From the NCBI GenBank assembly GCA_029777145.1, contig JAKOSS010000455.1:1-14644 (forward strand): 14,644 nucleotides of DNA, given 5' to 3'. Below the pieces are notes generated by a model. The model was given only the letters and a program-made list of their open reading frames with translations, was not told the origin of the DNA and searched no databases. The translations under genes were made by a program, and so were the position numbers. Numbering within the stretch: the first letter of the stretch is position 1; the number at the start of each line of letters is the position of its first letter. Source of the stretch: Acidobacteriota bacterium (GTDB taxonomy: Bacteria; Acidobacteriota; Blastocatellia; Pyrinomonadales; Pyrinomonadaceae). Shown here one piece after another: positions 1 to 7,566 of this stretch.

Positions 1-935
1 CATCCAACCGCGCCCGCGATATGCGCGATTCCCGAGTCGTTCCCGACGAAGATGTCCGCGCGTGACGCAAGCGCCGTGATCTCCGGAATTGAGAGATCGC
101 AGAAAGTCCGAATCGGGACGTCCGCGATCGACTTCAGGCGCTCGATCTTCTCACGTTCGCCCGGCGCGCCCACGGCGACGACTTCAAAACCCGCGCCCGA
201 CAAGAATCCGGCGATCTCGACGAACTTCTCGACGGCGAGCTCTTTGGTCTCAAAAGCCGCAACAGAGTGAAGCAAGGCGATTTGGGATTTGGGATCGGGG
301 ATTTCGGATTCGGGATCGGGGATCTCGGATTGGGGAACGGGGATTGCGGATTGCGGGTCTTCGTCTTCAGTCTTGTATCTTGAATCTTGAATCTTGAATT
401 TCGAATCAAGCGAAGCGACCGCGGCATCCGTCACCGTCAGCCTGGTATTCGGGCGATCGGAAACGTCGATCCCGACAGATCCGATCAACGCCAGATGCTG
501 CTCGGCGGAATGCGTCACGGGCCGCCCCCAGAAGTCGGCGGACGACGTCAGCAAGTGATTGTAAAGGAACGAGTAACGGTAATGGCCGTAACCGACTCGG
601 TGCCTTGCACCCGAAACGCGGACGAAGAACGTCGAGGTGGTTCCGCCGTGGAGATTGAGTGCGACGTCGTACTTGCGATTCCTGATCTCGCGCGCCAACG
701 CGAATCGCGATCGTTTTGAAGATTTGTTGAAAGAAAGGACTTCGTCGATGACGTCGAATCCGTCGAGCACCGGCGCGACCCAGTCCTCGAGCAAAACATC
801 GATCTTGGCCTTCGGAAGCGCGCGGCGAAGCGCCGCTAGCGACGGCGTGATCAGAACGGTATCTCCGATCGAGCGGAGACGCACGACAAGAACACGCTCG
901 ACATTCTGCCAATTGATCGCTTCACCCCGAATCAT
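1..935 (-). CDS. GT9 family (heptosyltransferase-type) glycosyltransferase, partial, with in-frame heptamer insert
   Basis: The frame is open from an ATG at 935 to the window edge (311 codons; the C-terminus lies outside). The N-terminus (VLVVRLRSIGDTVLITPSL, residues 15-33) is the typical first beta-strand and glycine-containing loop of GT9 enzymes such as ADP-heptose:LPS heptosyltransferases. Residues 298-305 (GNDSGIAH) match the family's conserved NDSG/DTG nucleotide-sugar-binding motif. GT9 enzymes act on the cytoplasmic face of the inner membrane and transfer heptose or a related sugar to a lipid-linked acceptor; the acceptor here is unknown. Residues about 177-219 are not family sequence. 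They are the translation of 18 heptamers (281-406), a hydrophilic Pro/Ser/Glu/Asp-rich stretch between the N- and C-terminal domains, and the frame continues correctly after it (AAFETKELAVEKF). The start is the first ATG in frame; no clear Shine-Dalgarno sequence precedes it. The family is well supported, the exact sugar and acceptor are not. Confidence 0.88.
   Translation of the reverse strand, partial: MIRGEAINWQNVERVLVVRLRSIGDTVLITPSLAALRRALPKAKIDVLLEDWVAPVLDGFDVIDEVLSFNKSSKRSRFALAREIRNRKYDVALNLHGGTTSTFFVRVSGARHRVGYGHYRYSFLYNHLLTSSADFWGRPVTHSAEQHLALIGSVGIDVSDRPNTRLTVTDAAVASLDSKFKIQDSRYKTEDEDPQSAIPVPQSEIPDPESEIPDPKSQIALLHSVAAFETKELAVEKFVEIAGFLSGAGFEVVAVGAPGEREKIERLKSIADVPIRTFCDLSIPEITALASRADIFVGNDSGIAHIAGAVG
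281..406 (+). repeat. Tandem heptamer array (18 units) inside the GT9 coding sequence
   Basis: Eighteen consecutive 7-nt units can be laid end to end: TTTGGGA, TTTGGGA, TCGGGGA, TTTCGGA, TTCGGGA and so on, grading into CTTGAAT, CTTGAAT, CTTGAAT, TTCGAAT. The total is 126 nt, a multiple of three, so the host frame survives. Translated on the minus strand it gives a seven-residue periodicity (PQSEIPDP / ESEIPDP / KSQI). The first part is the GGGATTT type also seen at 2721, 7567 and 11262. The second part is a TTGAATC type. Unlike the other sites, no inverted partner is present. Confidence 0.9.
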
Positions 936-1101
936 CGGTGCATTTTATCATCCGGCATTTCAGAGAGGGACGTCCGCTGCACAGAAATTCTTCAGAAAAA
1001 CTTCAAAAGAATCTAAAGATTTCCTCCGGCCCCGACGGTTATCTTCGATGCCACAAGTCTTCCGAACGATCGGGGACAATAATTTACCGAGGAGAAATGA
1101 A

Positions 1102-2457
1102 ATGAAAGACTGTTCGAATGAGGCGAACCTATTGAGTGGAGCGGCCAAAGGCAACGCAAACAGACTCACGGCGATCGTTTCGGTATTCGTTGTGCTCGCC
1201 CTCCTTTCAATTGGGAATCAGCGGATCCTGGGCCAGCAGTTGTGCAGTTCCGCGGCGGTCGAATACGACTGGAATTTCGGCAACAACGGCCTGGTGATCA
1301 ACGACAACAACGGCAATCCGCTCCGCTTGTTTGGCAGTGCCGCGCAACCCGACGGCAGACTCGTAGCCGCCGGGATGACCTTCCAGAACGGCGGTTGGGA
1401 CTTCGCGATCGTCCGATACACAACCGACGGAACGCTCGACACGAGCTTTAGCACCGACGGAATTGCGACGGTCGATTTCGACGGCAGGATCGATGCCGCG
1501 ACGGCGCTTGCGATCCAGCCGGACGGTAAGATCGTGGTCGTCGGCGGCACGGGCGTGCTCGGCGACACGTCATTGGAAAACTACGCGATCGCGCGACTCG
1601 AAACGAACGGAACGCTCGACCGAACGTTCGGACGCACGCTCGGGTTCGGCATGCGAACCGGGAAGCAGATCACGGACTTCAACGGATTAAACGATCAGGC
1701 CAAAGCGGTTGCGTTGCAGGCGGACGGAAGGATCGTTGTCGGAGGACGCAGCGTCGTTGACGGCGCGGGAAATCATTTCGCCATCGCCAGATACAACACG
1801 AACGGCACTCTGGACACGTCATTCAGTTCCGACGGAAAGACAACGTTGAGTGTCGGACAGTCGCTGGACGGGATTCTGGACCTGATTGTTCAACCCGATG
1901 GCAAGATCGTTGCGGCGGGCGATTCCGATCTGAACTTCTGTGCCGCGCGGTTCAACGCGAGCGGTACGGTCGATACCGGTTTCGGCTCTCAGGGAAAGAC
2001 GTCCGTCGACATCGAAAACAGTTCAGACGGCGCAACGAGTCTCGCACTTCAAACGGACGGCAAAGTCGTTCTCGGCGGCTTCAGTCGGCCGGGTTCCACT
2101 TTCCGGGAAGATTCGGCGCTGATCAGATTGAACTCAAACGGAACGCTCGACAAGACATTCAACGGCAACGGCCGGTTCTTCGCAAATCTTGACGACTTCA
2201 ACGACCGGATCACCGACATCGTCCTTTACAACAACATGATCTTCGCAAGTGTCCGCACCGAAACTCCCGGAACGATCATGCTGCTCGATTTCCGCCCGAA
2301 CACGCCGTGTTACAGAATCACGACCCGCTTTACGGGCGGCGGCGGAACTTTCGGGAATTCTGTCTCCCTGACGGGATCACGGATTCGAGTCGCCGGGACA
2401 CAGTCGTTCCCGGACAAGGGATTCGTGATGGCCTTCGATACGAACGTCAATCACTGA
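1102..2457 (+). CDS. Secreted delta-60 repeat protein
   Basis: This 451-residue protein has a charged N-terminus, a hydrophobic segment at about 23-38 and then a repetitive region, so it is probably exported. Five copies of the delta-60 repeat core, of the form QPDGKIVvaG, are visible near residues 81-91, 139-149, 206-215, 264-273 and 317-326. Each is followed by an aromatic/ARYN strand and a GTLDxxF turn (e.g. GTLDTSF at 110-116). A further degenerate part ends at the C-terminus. Delta-60 repeats (TIGR02608 type) are thought to fold as beta-propeller-like blades in surface or secreted proteins; no enzymatic role is known to me. The ATG at 1102 is chosen because GAGGAG at 1089-1094 lies 7 nt upstream and the signal-like segment follows. 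The frame stays open upstream to 637, but that part is antisense to the glycosyltransferase gene. Transcribed divergently from that gene and convergently with the Trm112-like gene. Confidence 0.85.
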   Translation: MKDCSNEANLLSGAAKGNANRLTAIVSVFVVLALLSIGNQRILGQQLCSSAAVEYDWNFGNNGLVINDNNGNPLRLFGSAAQPDGRLVAAGMTFQNGGWDFAIVRYTTDGTLDTSFSTDGIATVDFDGRIDAATALAIQPDGKIVVVGGTGVLGDTSLENYAIARLETNGTLDRTFGRTLGFGMRTGKQITDFNGLNDQAKAVALQADGRIVVGGRSVVDGAGNHFAIARYNTNGTLDTSFSSDGKTTLSVGQSLDGILDLIVQPDGKIVAAGDSDLNFCAARFNASGTVDTGFGSQGKTSVDIENSSDGATSLALQTDGKVVLGGFSRPGSTFREDSALIRLNSNGTLDKTFNGNGRFFANLDDFNDRITDIVLYNNMIFASVRTETPGTIMLLDFRPNTPCYRITTRFTGGGGTFGNSVSLTGSRIRVAGTQSFPDKGFVMAFDTNVNH

Positions 2458-2490
2458 CCGCCTTGGATCCGGATCAGGCAGATGAAACGA

Positions 2491-2518
2491 AACGCCGGAC
2501 AAAGCACTGTCCGGCGTT
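2491..2518. terminator. Hairpin terminator between convergent genes
   Basis: A perfect 11-bp stem (AACGCCGGACA, loop AAGCAC, TGTCCGGCGTT) lies between the stop of the delta-60 gene (2457) and the stop of the oppositely oriented Trm112-like gene (2541). The symmetrical stem in a convergent gap suggests bidirectional termination. There is no long T-run on either side, so the efficiency is uncertain. Confidence 0.7.
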
Positions 2519-2540
2519 CATGAACTGAATTCGTCGGCGA

Positions 2541-2717
2541 TCATTTCTCGACTCTTGCTTCGTCGACGAGCATCACCGGGATTTCGTCGCGAATCGGATA
2601 CACGAGCGAGCATTCCGGATTCTGGCACTTGAGACCGGTTTGGTCGTCTTTGAGCTTAACTTCCGATTTGCATCTCGGACAGCGAAGAATTTCGAGGAGT
2701 TCGGGACTGATAGCCAT
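2541..2717 (-). CDS. Trm112-like (YcaR/UPF0434 family) small zinc-binding protein
   Basis: This 58-residue protein begins MAISPELLEILRCPRCKSEV and carries C13-x2-C16, then C31 and C36 (CQNPEC), before the family's YPIRDEIPVML ending. This matches bacterial Trm112-like proteins of 55-65 residues. In eukaryotes and archaea Trm112 activates methyltransferases that modify tRNA, rRNA and release factors; the role of bacterial homologues is less certain. The frame is open further upstream, but the extra 65 residues are repeat-array translation and the out-of-frame end of the SPFH gene, so I reject the longer start. No Shine-Dalgarno sequence is visible: the 5' side of the ATG is occupied by the heptamer array, whose edge is 3 nt from the start codon. 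Same strand as and downstream of the SPFH gene, probably co-transcribed. Confidence 0.85.
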   Translation of the reverse strand: MAISPELLEILRCPRCKSEVKLKDDQTGLKCQNPECSLVYPIRDEIPVMLVDEARVEK

Positions 2718-2720
2718 TTT

Positions 2721-2805
2721 CGATTTGGGATGTGGGATTCGGGATTTGGGATGCGGATCGACGCTGAATTTCGACGTCACATCCGAATTCCCAAATCCCA
2801 AATCC
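2721..2805. repeat. Inverted pair of heptamer arrays between SPFH and Trm112-like genes
   Basis: Left arm 2721-2758 reads as GGGATTT-type units (GATTTGGGATGTGGGATTC and so on). Right arm 2781-2805 reads as the complement (ATCCGAATTCCCAAATCCC). By eye, 2721-2745 matches the reverse complement of 2781-2805 at about 20 of 25 positions, and 2741-2758 pairs with 2781-2799 with one indel, leaving a 22-nt core. The element fills the gap between the SPFH stop codon (2813-2815) and the Trm112-like start codon (2717). Confidence 0.85.
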
Positions 2806-2812
2806 GAATTGC

Positions 2813-3970
2813 CTATTCCACTTTCGTTCCGCATTCGTTGCAGAACTTCGCGCCGGCGTTGAGTTCGGCCTGGCAGTTCGCGCATTTCTGTTTTTCCTGC
2901 GACGAACCGCATTCAGAACAGAACTTCGCCCCCTCGCGGAGTTCCGCGCCGCATTTGACGCACGGGACCTTCGCGACTTCCATCTTGCCGCCACAGTCGC
3001 CGCAGAACTTCGTCCCGGCCGCGTTCGGCTTGCCGCACGTCGGACAGGCGATCATCGCCGCTGCGGGTTGCTGTGGGGCCTGACCGCCCTGCTGCGCGCC
3101 GCCGCCGCCGAAGACGTTCGCCATCTGGTTTCCGACCGCGAATCCGGCGCCAAGCCCGGCTCCGAGACCCGCTCCGCCGCCTTCGTTCTGAGCCGCGTCG
3201 CGAAGGGCGTCGGCCGCCTGGAACTGCATGTAGCGCTGCGCGTCGCCCAACGCGCCCATGGCCGCGCGCTTGTCGATCGCATCCTGGACCGCCTGCGGGA
3301 CGGAGATGTTCTCGACGTAGAATTTCGTAACTTCAAGACCGTAAGTGCTGAAGTCTTCGTTGATCTTCGCCCGGATCGCTTCGCCGAGTTCTTTGTACTG
3401 CGACGCAAGATCGAGCGCCGGGATCTTCAGTTCGCCAAGCGCATCCGAAAACTCGGTGACGATCGCGCGCTTCAGCTGTGCGTCGATGTCCTCGGTCTGA
3501 AAATGGGCGTTCGTTCCGGCGATCTCCTTGATGAACGTCGACGGATCTGCGACACGCAGGCTGTAGGCGCCGAACGCGCGAAGCTGAACGATGCCGAAAT
3601 CGGTGTCGCGGAGCATGATCGGGTTCGACGTGCCCCACTTCATGTCGGTGAACTGCTTCGTGTTAACGAAATAAACTTCAGATTTGAACGGCGAGTTGAA
3701 GCCGTATTTCCACGCTCCGAGCTTGCTCAGGATCGGCGTGTTGCCGCCGTCGATCGTGTAGCGTCCGGGACCGAACGCGTCGGCAACCTGACCTTCGTGG
3801 ACGAAGACCGCCGACTGCGATTCGCGGACGATCAACTGCGCGCCGTTCTTGATCTCCTGCCCGTGGACCGGAAATCGATAAACCAGCGTATCCTTAGATT
3901 CATCGAGCCACTCGATAACCTCGATAAACTGATTCAGCGCTTCGTTTTTGACTTTATCCCAGATGCTCAT
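2813..3970 (-). CDS. SPFH/band-7 domain protein with three C-terminal zinc ribbons (YdjI-like)
   Basis: The protein has 385 residues. Residues 1-255 form an SPFH-like domain of the type annotated as 'virion core protein' or YdjI-like (MSIWDKVKNEALNQFIEVIE start; EVYFVNTKQFTDMKWGT near 98-113; FYVENISVPQAVQDAIDKR near 217-235). A Gly/Ala/Gln-rich linker runs from 263 to 305. Three zinc ribbons follow with cysteines at 309/312/323/326, 337/340/351/354 and 363/366/377/380. No membrane span is evident. In Bacillus subtilis, YdjI is linked to PspA and the membrane-bound YdjG/YdjH stress proteins; a membrane-stress scaffold role here is inference. The start at 3970 is well supported by AAAGGAG at 3978-3984, 7 nt upstream. 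The stop lies 8 nt before the heptamer array. Confidence 0.88.
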   Translation of the reverse strand: MSIWDKVKNEALNQFIEVIEWLDESKDTLVYRFPVHGQEIKNGAQLIVRESQSAVFVHEGQVADAFGPGRYTIDGGNTPILSKLGAWKYGFNSPFKSEVYFVNTKQFTDMKWGTSNPIMLRDTDFGIVQLRAFGAYSLRVADPSTFIKEIAGTNAHFQTEDIDAQLKRAIVTEFSDALGELKIPALDLASQYKELGEAIRAKINEDFSTYGLEVTKFYVENISVPQAVQDAIDKRAAMGALGDAQRYMQFQAADALRDAAQNEGGGAGLGAGLGAGFAVGNQMANVFGGGGAQQGGQAPQQPAAAMIACPTCGKPNAAGTKFCGDCGGKMEVAKVPCVKCGAELREGAKFCSECGSSQEKQKCANCQAELNAGAKFCNECGTKVE

Positions 3971-4035
3971 TTAGTAACTCCTTTGATCTTGAAAATTCAC
4001 CAACTAATAACGACATCAGGCGTTTTGATGTTTCG

Positions 4036-4065
4036 ATAATATCTCAAATCCGTGCGCGCGAACAA
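4036..4065 (-). promoter_or_regulatory. Possible promoter for the SPFH gene
   Basis: On the minus strand, TATTAT (4041-4036) is a good -10 match. An 18-nt spacer separates it from TTGTTC (4065-4060), a poor -35 match. It would give a leader of about 60 nt before the ATG at 3970. The 193-nt gap after the peptidase gene makes a local promoter reasonable, but the evidence is only motif resemblance. Confidence 0.3.
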
Positions 4066-4163
4066 CTTTGACAATCGGTGACACCGGTCGCACAACCCCG
4101 ACCGCGCCGAACAATGCACGGCAGGGCGATTCGCCGAAAGAATCCCGAAAGCGGTGAATGTAT

Positions 4164-5678
4164 TCAGCGTTTCGAATTGCCGAGGACTCCGGCCCTGATC
4201 CGGTCCGCGAGCGAGTTCCGGATGGTTGATCGCGCGACCTTCAGATTCCCGTCCGTGATCGTGGCGTCGAGTCCGGCAATCGGCAAATAATCCGCGATCG
4301 GTATCGGCGTGCTCCCGCTGATGTATTTCGCGAAGAACGCGGACTGATCGCCGCCATTGAGATCCGATAACCGCCGGCGCAATTCATCGAGCGTGTACTC
4401 GTCGTTCGTTCCGCCGTACCGTTTGAACATCGCCCGCATCAGGTCGTCAAGGCTCTTTTTGTTTCCCGACGCCTTTCGGATCAAAAGGTCCTGCGCGATT
4501 CCCGCGAACATCCCTCCGGCATAGATCACGCCCCAGTGATCGTGTTTCTCGGCGCCATCGGTCAAAGCGATCTTGCCGAGCCCGCCGTCGGTGCTGTAGC
4601 GCTGGTAAAAGATGCTGTTGAGCGCGTCGAAAAACGCGGCTTCGTCGAGGAAGCCGACGTGGTGCAAAGCCTTCACCGTGTAGTAGTTTGAGACGCCTTC
4701 CTTGAACCACTCGCAGTCGTCGTCTCTCGGCGTGATCGACTTCCCGTTCCAAAAGTGGAAAAACTCATGGGCGAAAATGAACGTCGAGAACAATTTCGCC
4801 ATTTGGCCGCCGTTGCGGTCGACGAGCAGGCTGATGTTGTTTCCGATCACCTCGCCGTCGGTGTTGTCCGCGGAGTTGATGACGACGACCGATCGCTCGA
4901 AACGGTTCGCCGGTCGCGGCTTCGGCACACCGCCCATGAGCGCAATGTAATAATCCATGACGCCTTCGGCCATCTTTCGAAACTCGTCCGATCGCGAAAC
5001 GATCTCGTCGCCGCCGAGCGCGAAGATCAGCTCGAATCCGCCGCGTTTGACGCGGATCTCGCGGTGAGTGCCGGCAAAGATCATCGATTCGCCGAATTCG
5101 GCATCGTTTCCGGCGACAAAACCATTCGGCTTCCCACCGACCGGTTTCCACGGCGTCGTGATGCGCCAACCTTTGGGAAGAGTGAACTCGACGCCGATGT
5201 CTGACCGATCCGTGCCGTTCCGGATCAAGTACGTGCGGCCGGTCATGAAGACGCCCCAGTCGGTCACGTACGCGACGCCGTCGATCCCGCCCGGCCATTC
5301 ATGCTTCTCATGATCGAGCCTGACAGTGTACGTGACAACGATCCGAGTCGGCCCGGCGACGTCCATTTTCAATTTCGCATCCGGCAGTTCGGTCACGGCG
5401 ATCGGTTGGCCGGCGGCGTCGGAGACCTTCAGATCCTCGACGAACGTCGCCCAGCGGCGCGGCAACGACTGCCCGCCCGGCGCCATGTAAAGCACGTCGT
5501 CCTGCGTCGTCAGTTCGGCATGGACGCGGATCAGGCGATGATCGGAATCGTCGATCGTGATCGAATACGACGTCGGTCCCGGGGCAGAGTTGAGCCCGGA
5601 AGCGTTGGCGGGGATTGAAAAAACGAAAGATAAGAACAGCGCGATCAGCAGCGCGCGGGCGGCGGAAATCAATCTCAT
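4164..5678 (-). CDS. M61 family (glycyl aminopeptidase-like) metallopeptidase, exported
   Basis: With the ATG at 5678 the protein has 504 residues; a TTG one codon upstream is also possible. A signal peptide (RALLIALFLSFVFSIPANA, residues 8-26) directs export. The zinc site HEFFH (304-308) is followed by glutamate E327 in WFKEG, the spacing HExxH-x18-E of gluzincins. The surrounding sequence (FIFAHEFFHFWNGKSI, ECxWFKEGVSNYY) is typical of M61 peptidases, which remove N-terminal glycine or alanine. The N-terminal half is a beta-rich M61-type domain. Many M61 proteins are about 600 residues with a C-terminal PDZ domain; here I see no GLGF-like motif and the protein ends soon after the catalytic domain. 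No clear Shine-Dalgarno sequence is visible. It follows the VanZ-like gene by 42 nt on the same strand. Confidence 0.85.
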   Translation of the reverse strand: MRLISAARALLIALFLSFVFSIPANASGLNSAPGPTSYSITIDDSDHRLIRVHAELTTQDDVLYMAPGGQSLPRRWATFVEDLKVSDAAGQPIAVTELPDAKLKMDVAGPTRIVVTYTVRLDHEKHEWPGGIDGVAYVTDWGVFMTGRTYLIRNGTDRSDIGVEFTLPKGWRITTPWKPVGGKPNGFVAGNDAEFGESMIFAGTHREIRVKRGGFELIFALGGDEIVSRSDEFRKMAEGVMDYYIALMGGVPKPRPANRFERSVVVINSADNTDGEVIGNNISLLVDRNGGQMAKLFSTFIFAHEFFHFWNGKSITPRDDDCEWFKEGVSNYYTVKALHHVGFLDEAAFFDALNSIFYQRYSTDGGLGKIALTDGAEKHDHWGVIYAGGMFAGIAQDLLIRKASGNKKSLDDLMRAMFKRYGGTNDEYTLDELRRRLSDLNGGDQSAFFAKYISGSTPIPIADYLPIAGLDATITDGNLKVARSTIRNSLADRIRAGVLGNSKR

Positions 5679-5720
5679 CAAGAGTTCGTACGAAGCGATC
5701 CGCGAAATGATCCCTGAAAT

Positions 5721-6182
5721 TTACGAGGACGCCGACCGAACGCGTCGATATGCGACGAGCACGGCGATCATTGTCAGGCCGCCCACGCAGTCGAGCGCGA
5801 CGTCATACGGCGACGAAGTCCGCAACGGATTGAAGCTCTGATTGAATTCGTCGAGGGAAGCGGTGAGAAGCACGACGGCGAACGCAATTCCGTACCAGTA
5901 ACGACCTAGCAACTCTCGCGCCGATCCCCAAAAAGCCCGCGAAGCCCAAAAAGCGAGAATCGCGTACTCGATGAAATGCGCCGACTTGCGTATATAGCCG
6001 TGATAGGTCGTGATGACATCTTCCGGTGCGTTCGGAAAAAGCCAGATGAGCAATGGACGGATGACCCGCGACGTGTTCGACATCGCCCCGGTCGTCGAGG
6101 AGGCGAGAAAGATCAGCGCGATCCAGATGATCAACGGTGCGTAGCGAACAACACGGCTTGGGAGTTTTCGATCGTCACCCAT
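5721..6182 (-). CDS. VanZ-like family membrane protein
   Basis: This 153-residue protein has about four hydrophobic segments (near 13-28, 68-84, 97-110, 130-144). It carries the family's conserved polar positions: K66 and H69 in RKSAHFIEYAILAF, D111/E112/Q115 in SLDEFNQSF, R121, and D127 in SPYDVALDCVGG. VanZ of enterococci gives low-level teicoplanin resistance, but most members have no known function. The start at 6182 overlaps the stop of the DUF805 gene by 8 nt, which suggests translational coupling. The peptidase gene follows downstream. Confidence 0.82.
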   Translation of the reverse strand: MGDDRKLPSRVVRYAPLIIWIALIFLASSTTGAMSNTSRVIRPLLIWLFPNAPEDVITTYHGYIRKSAHFIEYAILAFWASRAFWGSARELLGRYWYGIAFAVVLLTASLDEFNQSFNPLRTSSPYDVALDCVGGLTMIAVLVAYRRVRSASS

Positions 6183-6570
6183 TCAGATGAAAAATGCCCC
6201 CGCGTTCGTCCGCTTTCGGATCAAGGCCGTATTGATTATCATTCGGTTCCGAGTCGAGAAGCATCATGATCAGAAACAGAATTCCGCCGGCGTACGGTAT
6301 CCAGCTGATGAAGTAGTACCAACCGCTCTTGCCCGAGTCGTGGAGCCTTCTCACGGTCACGGCCAGACCCGGGATGATCGTCGCGATGATGAGCGCCATC
6401 GACAAATATCCGAACGGCCCGTCGAAAATGATCGTGCCTACCATGTTGTCGATAATGACCGCCGCGACGATCAAAACGACGTTGACGATCGAAAAGGTCC
6501 AGTATTCGCGGCGCCGGGCGCGTCCGCTGAAATCCGCGTATTTGTTGAGTGCCGCAAAGTACCAGTTCAT
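6175..6570 (-). CDS. DUF805 family membrane protein
   Basis: This 131-residue protein has the DUF805 landmarks: Y-F-GRARRREYW at 11-24, hydrophobic spans near 26-48 and 56-72, the loop VRRLHDSGKSGWYY (73-86), another span (87-105), and the C-terminal acidic/Asn-rich stretch SEPNDNQYGLDP. It is an inner-membrane protein of unknown function, sometimes seen near stress or phage-related genes. The start at 6570 is supported by GGAGAG about 5 nt upstream. It is the first gene after the atp terminator and probably begins the DUF805-VanZ-peptidase transcript. Confidence 0.87.
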   Translation of the reverse strand: MNWYFAALNKYADFSGRARRREYWTFSIVNVVLIVAAVIIDNMVGTIIFDGPFGYLSMALIIATIIPGLAVTVRRLHDSGKSGWYYFISWIPYAGGILFLIMMLLDSEPNDNQYGLDPKADERGGIFHLNG

Positions 6571-6596
6571 CGAGTCTCTCCGGATTTGCGCAGGTC

Positions 6597-6626
6597 ATTA
6601 TGTGAGCCGCGAGAATAAAAAAACAA
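6597..6626 (-). promoter_or_regulatory. Possible promoter for the DUF805 operon, overlapping the atp terminator
   Basis: On the minus strand, CATAAT (6602-6597) resembles a -10 box. An 18-nt spacer separates it from TTGTTT (6626-6621). The -35 box would use part of the U-tract of the atp terminator. It would give a short leader of about 20 nt containing the GGAGAG ribosome-binding site. Confidence 0.35.
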
Positions 6627-6673
6627 GCGAATCGTAATTGAAATCGCTGACGATTTCAATCGCGATCCGCTTG
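6617..6673 (-). terminator. Intrinsic terminator of the atp operon
   Basis: Positions 6624-6673 form a long imperfect hairpin: 10 perfect base pairs (6637-6646 with 6651-6660) around a CTGA loop, then two further paired blocks down to 6624/6673 with three mismatched positions. On the minus strand the stem is followed directly by seven Ts (complement of 6617-6623). It lies 18 nt after the atpG stop codon, so transcription appears to end after gamma rather than continue into beta and epsilon genes. Confidence 0.88.
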
Positions 6674-6691
6674 CAATTTCGGCTCGAGAAA

Positions 6692-7561
6692 CTAGAGCGC
6701 GGCGGCGCCGGAAACGACCTCGATGATCTCCTTCGTGATCGCCGCCTGACGGATGCGGTTCATGTTGAGCGTCAGTGTGTCGATCAGTTCGCCGGCGTTC
6801 TTTGAAGCGCTGTCCATGGCCGTCATGCGCGAACCCTGTTCGGATGCGACGGATTCGAGCATCGCGCGGTAAACCTGCGTTTCGATCTGCTTCGGAAGCA
6901 ATTTCCCGAGGATCTCGCCGACCGGCTGCTCGTAAATGTATTCGGCGTTCGCCGAAGCGCCGTCGGCTTCTTCCTGCGCGGCCGGGATCGGGAGCAGTTG
7001 CTCGATCATCGGCTTTTGCGAAAGAACGGTGCGGAACTCGGTATAGGCAATGAAGATCTTGTCGATCGACGTATCGTTCGTAAAGATCTCGATCACGCGG
7101 TCGGCGATCCGCACGGCGTCTTCATGTTTCGCGGTGCCCGAACCTGTAAGTCCGACATATTCTTCAACGAGCGTCACATTGCGGCGCTTGAAGAAGTCGC
7201 GGGCCTTGCGTCCGACCGGGATCATCTCGCTCGTCGCGTCGTGTTCGCGCATGAACGCCTGAACCGCCTTGATCAGGTTCGAATTGAACCCGCCGCAGAG
7301 TCCTTTGTCGGCGCTGACGACGAGCAGCAGATACTTCGAATCGCCGCGTTCGGTGAGAAGCGGTGACGAAAAATCGTCGCCGATCTTCGCGCTCAGGTTG
7401 CCGAGCACATCCGACATCTTATGCGCGAACGGACGGGCCGCGACGACGCGGTCCTGCGCGCGCTTCAGCTTGGCCGCGGCGACCATTTTCATCGCTTTGG
7501 TGATCTGCTGCGTGTTCTTCACCGACTTAATGCGCCGGCGCATGTCCAATAAACTAGGCAT
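6692..7561 (-). CDS. atpG: ATP synthase F1 subunit gamma
   Basis: This 289-residue protein has the expected family length. The N-terminal helix MPSLLDMRRRIKSVKNTQQI and TKAMKMVAAAKLKRAQ, the central stretch KGLCGGFNSNL, and the C-terminal helix (LNMNRIRQAAITKEIIEVVSGAAAL) are diagnostic. Gamma forms the rotating central shaft in the alpha3-beta3 ring of the F-type ATPase at the inner membrane. It is the last gene of the atp cluster here, followed by a strong terminator; atpD and atpC, which usually follow, are absent. The start codon has no visible Shine-Dalgarno sequence. Positions 7567-7599 immediately upstream are a heptamer array, 5 nt from the ATG. Confidence 0.97.
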   Translation of the reverse strand: MPSLLDMRRRIKSVKNTQQITKAMKMVAAAKLKRAQDRVVAARPFAHKMSDVLGNLSAKIGDDFSSPLLTERGDSKYLLLVVSADKGLCGGFNSNLIKAVQAFMREHDATSEMIPVGRKARDFFKRRNVTLVEEYVGLTGSGTAKHEDAVRIADRVIEIFTNDTSIDKIFIAYTEFRTVLSQKPMIEQLLPIPAAQEEADGASANAEYIYEQPVGEILGKLLPKQIETQVYRAMLESVASEQGSRMTAMDSASKNAGELIDTLTLNMNRIRQAAITKEIIEVVSGAAAL

Positions 7562-7566
7562 GTTGC

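Noticed and set aside
1061..1083. Promoter with AATAAT (1078-1083) for the delta-60 gene
   Set aside because: Transcription would start at about the Shine-Dalgarno sequence (1089-1094), and no -35 match is present.
637..1101. N-terminal extension of the delta-60 protein frame
   Set aside because: It overlaps the glycosyltransferase gene in antisense. GAGGAG and a signal-like segment place the start at 1102.
2718..2912. Longer start for the Trm112-like protein (123 codons)
   Set aside because: The added residues are translated heptamers plus an out-of-frame copy of the SPFH 3' end; the 58-residue form matches the family length.
3068..4039. A 323-codon plus-strand open frame antisense to the SPFH gene
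   Set aside because: The minus-strand frame has clear SPFH and zinc-ribbon motifs and a good Shine-Dalgarno sequence; the antisense product resembles nothing.
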